13,833 nt of DNA. Source: Pseudomonadota bacterium (lineage in GTDB: Bacteria > Pseudomonadota > Alphaproteobacteria > Acetobacterales > Acetobacteraceae). Made by a program: the position numbers and the translations under genes. The notes beneath the pieces were generated by a model that was given only the letters and a program-made list of their open reading frames with translations, did no database searches and was not told the DNA's origin. The DNA is taken from NCBI GenBank assembly GCA_023390705.1, contig JAEWCI010000082.1, positions 1 to 13,833 on the forward strand, given 5' to 3'. Below, piece after piece: positions 12,863-13,833 of this stretch (within the stretch, counting starts at the first letter, position 1; each line of letters opens with the position of its first letter).

Positions 12863-13833
12863 TCAGCGCGCGGCGAGCCAGCCGAGGCCGGTGAGAACGG
12901 CCTGCTTGCGGTCCAGGTTCAACCGCTCGGTTTCGTCCGCGAGGCGGCCCAGCTTGTCCCACAGGGTTGACCACTCGGCAAGCGAACGGCTGGCGACCCA
13001 GCCCGGCGCCAAGGCCGGCTGGCGGCCCGCCTGGCGCGTCGCCGAGGCAAGGGCACGGCGCAGCAGGCCGAAGAAGATCGGCAAGGCCGTTGCGTCCCGG
13101 CGCCCGGCCAGGCGGTCGGCAATGTCGTGCAGCCGGCGCGGGTCCAGGCGCGGCAGGGCGGCCAAAGCTTCCTCCACCATGGCCTGAAGGGCCAGCCCCT
13201 CGGCTTCCGCCAGCGCCAGTGCCCTGCCGGGCGCGCCATCGGCGATCCGGGCCAGCGCCGCGCGCTCCACCTCCGGCATCTCCGGCAGCCAGCGGCCGAG
13301 CAGCCCGGCCATCTCGGTCTCCGTCAGCGGGTGCAGGTCCAGCCGGCGGCAGCGGCTGCGGATGGTGGGCAGCAGCCGGTCCGGCTGGCTGGTGACGATG
13401 AGCTGGACGCTGCGGGCGGGCGGCTCCTCCAGAGTCTTCAGCAGGGTGTTCTGCACTTCCTCGCGGTCGGCGCGCTCCAGATCCTCGACGATGATGCAGC
13501 GCCAGTCGCCCTCGGCGGCGGTGAAGGACAGGAAGCGCACCGCGGCGCGTGCGTCATCCACGCGCAGCACTTCCTTTTTCCCCCTGTCGCCGGTGCTGGG
13601 CTGGAGGGTGAACAGATCGGCATGGCCGCCCGCCGCCACCCGGCGGAAGGTCGGATGTTCCGGCGCCAGGGCAAGTGGCGGCTGCCCCGCCATGCCGGGC
13701 GGCCTGCCCGCCAGCAGCCAGCGGGCGAAGCGGTAGGCCAGCGTCGCCTTGCCCACCCCCTGCGGCCCGGCCAGCAGCCAGGCATGGTGCAGCCGGCCGG
13801 AGCGCGCGGCCTCCTCGAGCACCCGGGCGGCAT
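12863..13833 (-). CDS. holB: DNA polymerase III delta' subunit (5'-truncated by window edge)
   Basis: Clamp-loader subunit that works with gamma/tau and delta to load the beta sliding clamp. Some 320 residues are present; roughly the first 25-30 lie beyond the right edge, and the frame is open to the last base. Counting from GTG 13822, visible parts are the family opening SGRLHHAWLLAGPQGVGKATLA with a Walker A at about 19-27, Walker-B-like IIVEDLERADREEVQNTLLK, LEEPP, and the sensor/arginine-finger region LLPTIRSRCRRLDL with the SRC signature. The C-terminal collar domain is helical. The four zinc-binding cysteines of E. coli delta' are absent; their place reads ALAPEHPTFRRVAAGGHADL. It is the first gene seen in the holB-metG-tatD-MBL operon; in alphaproteobacteria tmk often precedes it, and could lie just outside. 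Confidence 0.92.
   Translation of the reverse strand, partial: AARVLEEAARSGRLHHAWLLAGPQGVGKATLAYRFARWLLAGRPPGMAGQPPLALAPEHPTFRRVAAGGHADLFTLQPSTGDRGKKEVLRVDDARAAVRFLSFTAAEGDWRCIIVEDLERADREEVQNTLLKTLEEPPARSVQLIVTSQPDRLLPTIRSRCRRLDLHPLTETEMAGLLGRWLPEMPEVERAALARIADGAPGRALALAEAEGLALQAMVEEALAALPRLDPRRLHDIADRLAGRRDATALPIFFGLLRRALASATRQAGRQPALAPGWVASRSLAEWSTLWDKLGRLADETERLNLDRKQAVLTGLGWLAAR

Noticed and set aside
12852..12974. Upstream extension of the metG frame
   Set aside because: Overlaps the holB 3' end and is basic low-complexity sequence; MetRS similarity starts at 12851.
10557..13187. 876-residue plus-strand open frame across tatD, metG and holB
   Set aside because: Antisense shadow of three conserved genes; composition dominated by R, H, G, Q and A with no motifs.
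1..13833. CRISPR arrays, tRNA or rRNA genes, insertion sequences, toxin-antitoxin or defence genes
   Set aside because: No direct repeats with regular spacing, no cloverleaf or rRNA segments, no transposase or terminal inverted repeats recognised on reading both strands.

Overview
The window looks like a high-GC alphaproteobacterium. Gene content and order point to Rhodospirillales, possibly an Acetobacteraceae/Roseomonas-type genome, but this rests on GC content, the ntrYX-hfq-hflX and holB-metG-tatD clusters and general protein flavour; no database was consulted. The exception is the first ~250 bases, which have about 48% GC, different codon use and a minus-strand coiled-coil reading frame resembling a Bacteroidetes-type EnvC/M23 murein-hydrolase activator. 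That piece abuts a 5'-truncated ntrY and is most simply a chimeric assembly join.

Left half, plus strand: ntrY (membrane sensor kinase, N-terminus missing), ntrX (response regulator, overlapping ntrY), a 147-bp gap with a perfect 10-bp inverted repeat, a D-amino-acid aminotransferase (dat), an HAD phosphatase overlapping dat by 1 base, a short gap with a strong leader hairpin, hfq, hflX, and an inositol-monophosphatase-family gene overlapping hflX by 4 bases. Overlaps and short gaps suggest one or two operons joining nitrogen/redox signalling to RNA chaperone and ribosome-rescue functions.

Right half, minus strand, read from the right edge: holB (delta' clamp-loader subunit, start beyond the edge), metG, tatD and an MBL-fold hydrolase, packed with 11-, 3- and 2-base gaps as an evident operon. 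A 408-bp gap follows and then mazG, a house-cleaning NTP pyrophosphohydrolase. mazG converges on the left-hand operon across a 213-bp gap holding a nested hairpin.

The most interesting non-coding element is in the 408-bp gap: a 28-bp sequence (9502-9529) that looks like a XerC/XerD recombination site of dif type. It sits in an extended imperfect dyad with outer arms GCTTATCCC/GGGATAAGC and DnaA-box-like sequences. Left-hand genes run plus and right-hand genes run minus, which suits a chromosome terminus (dif) better than an origin, though an origin is the main alternative. No convincing new defence, mobile or biosynthetic system is visible; the protein-coding content is conserved housekeeping.
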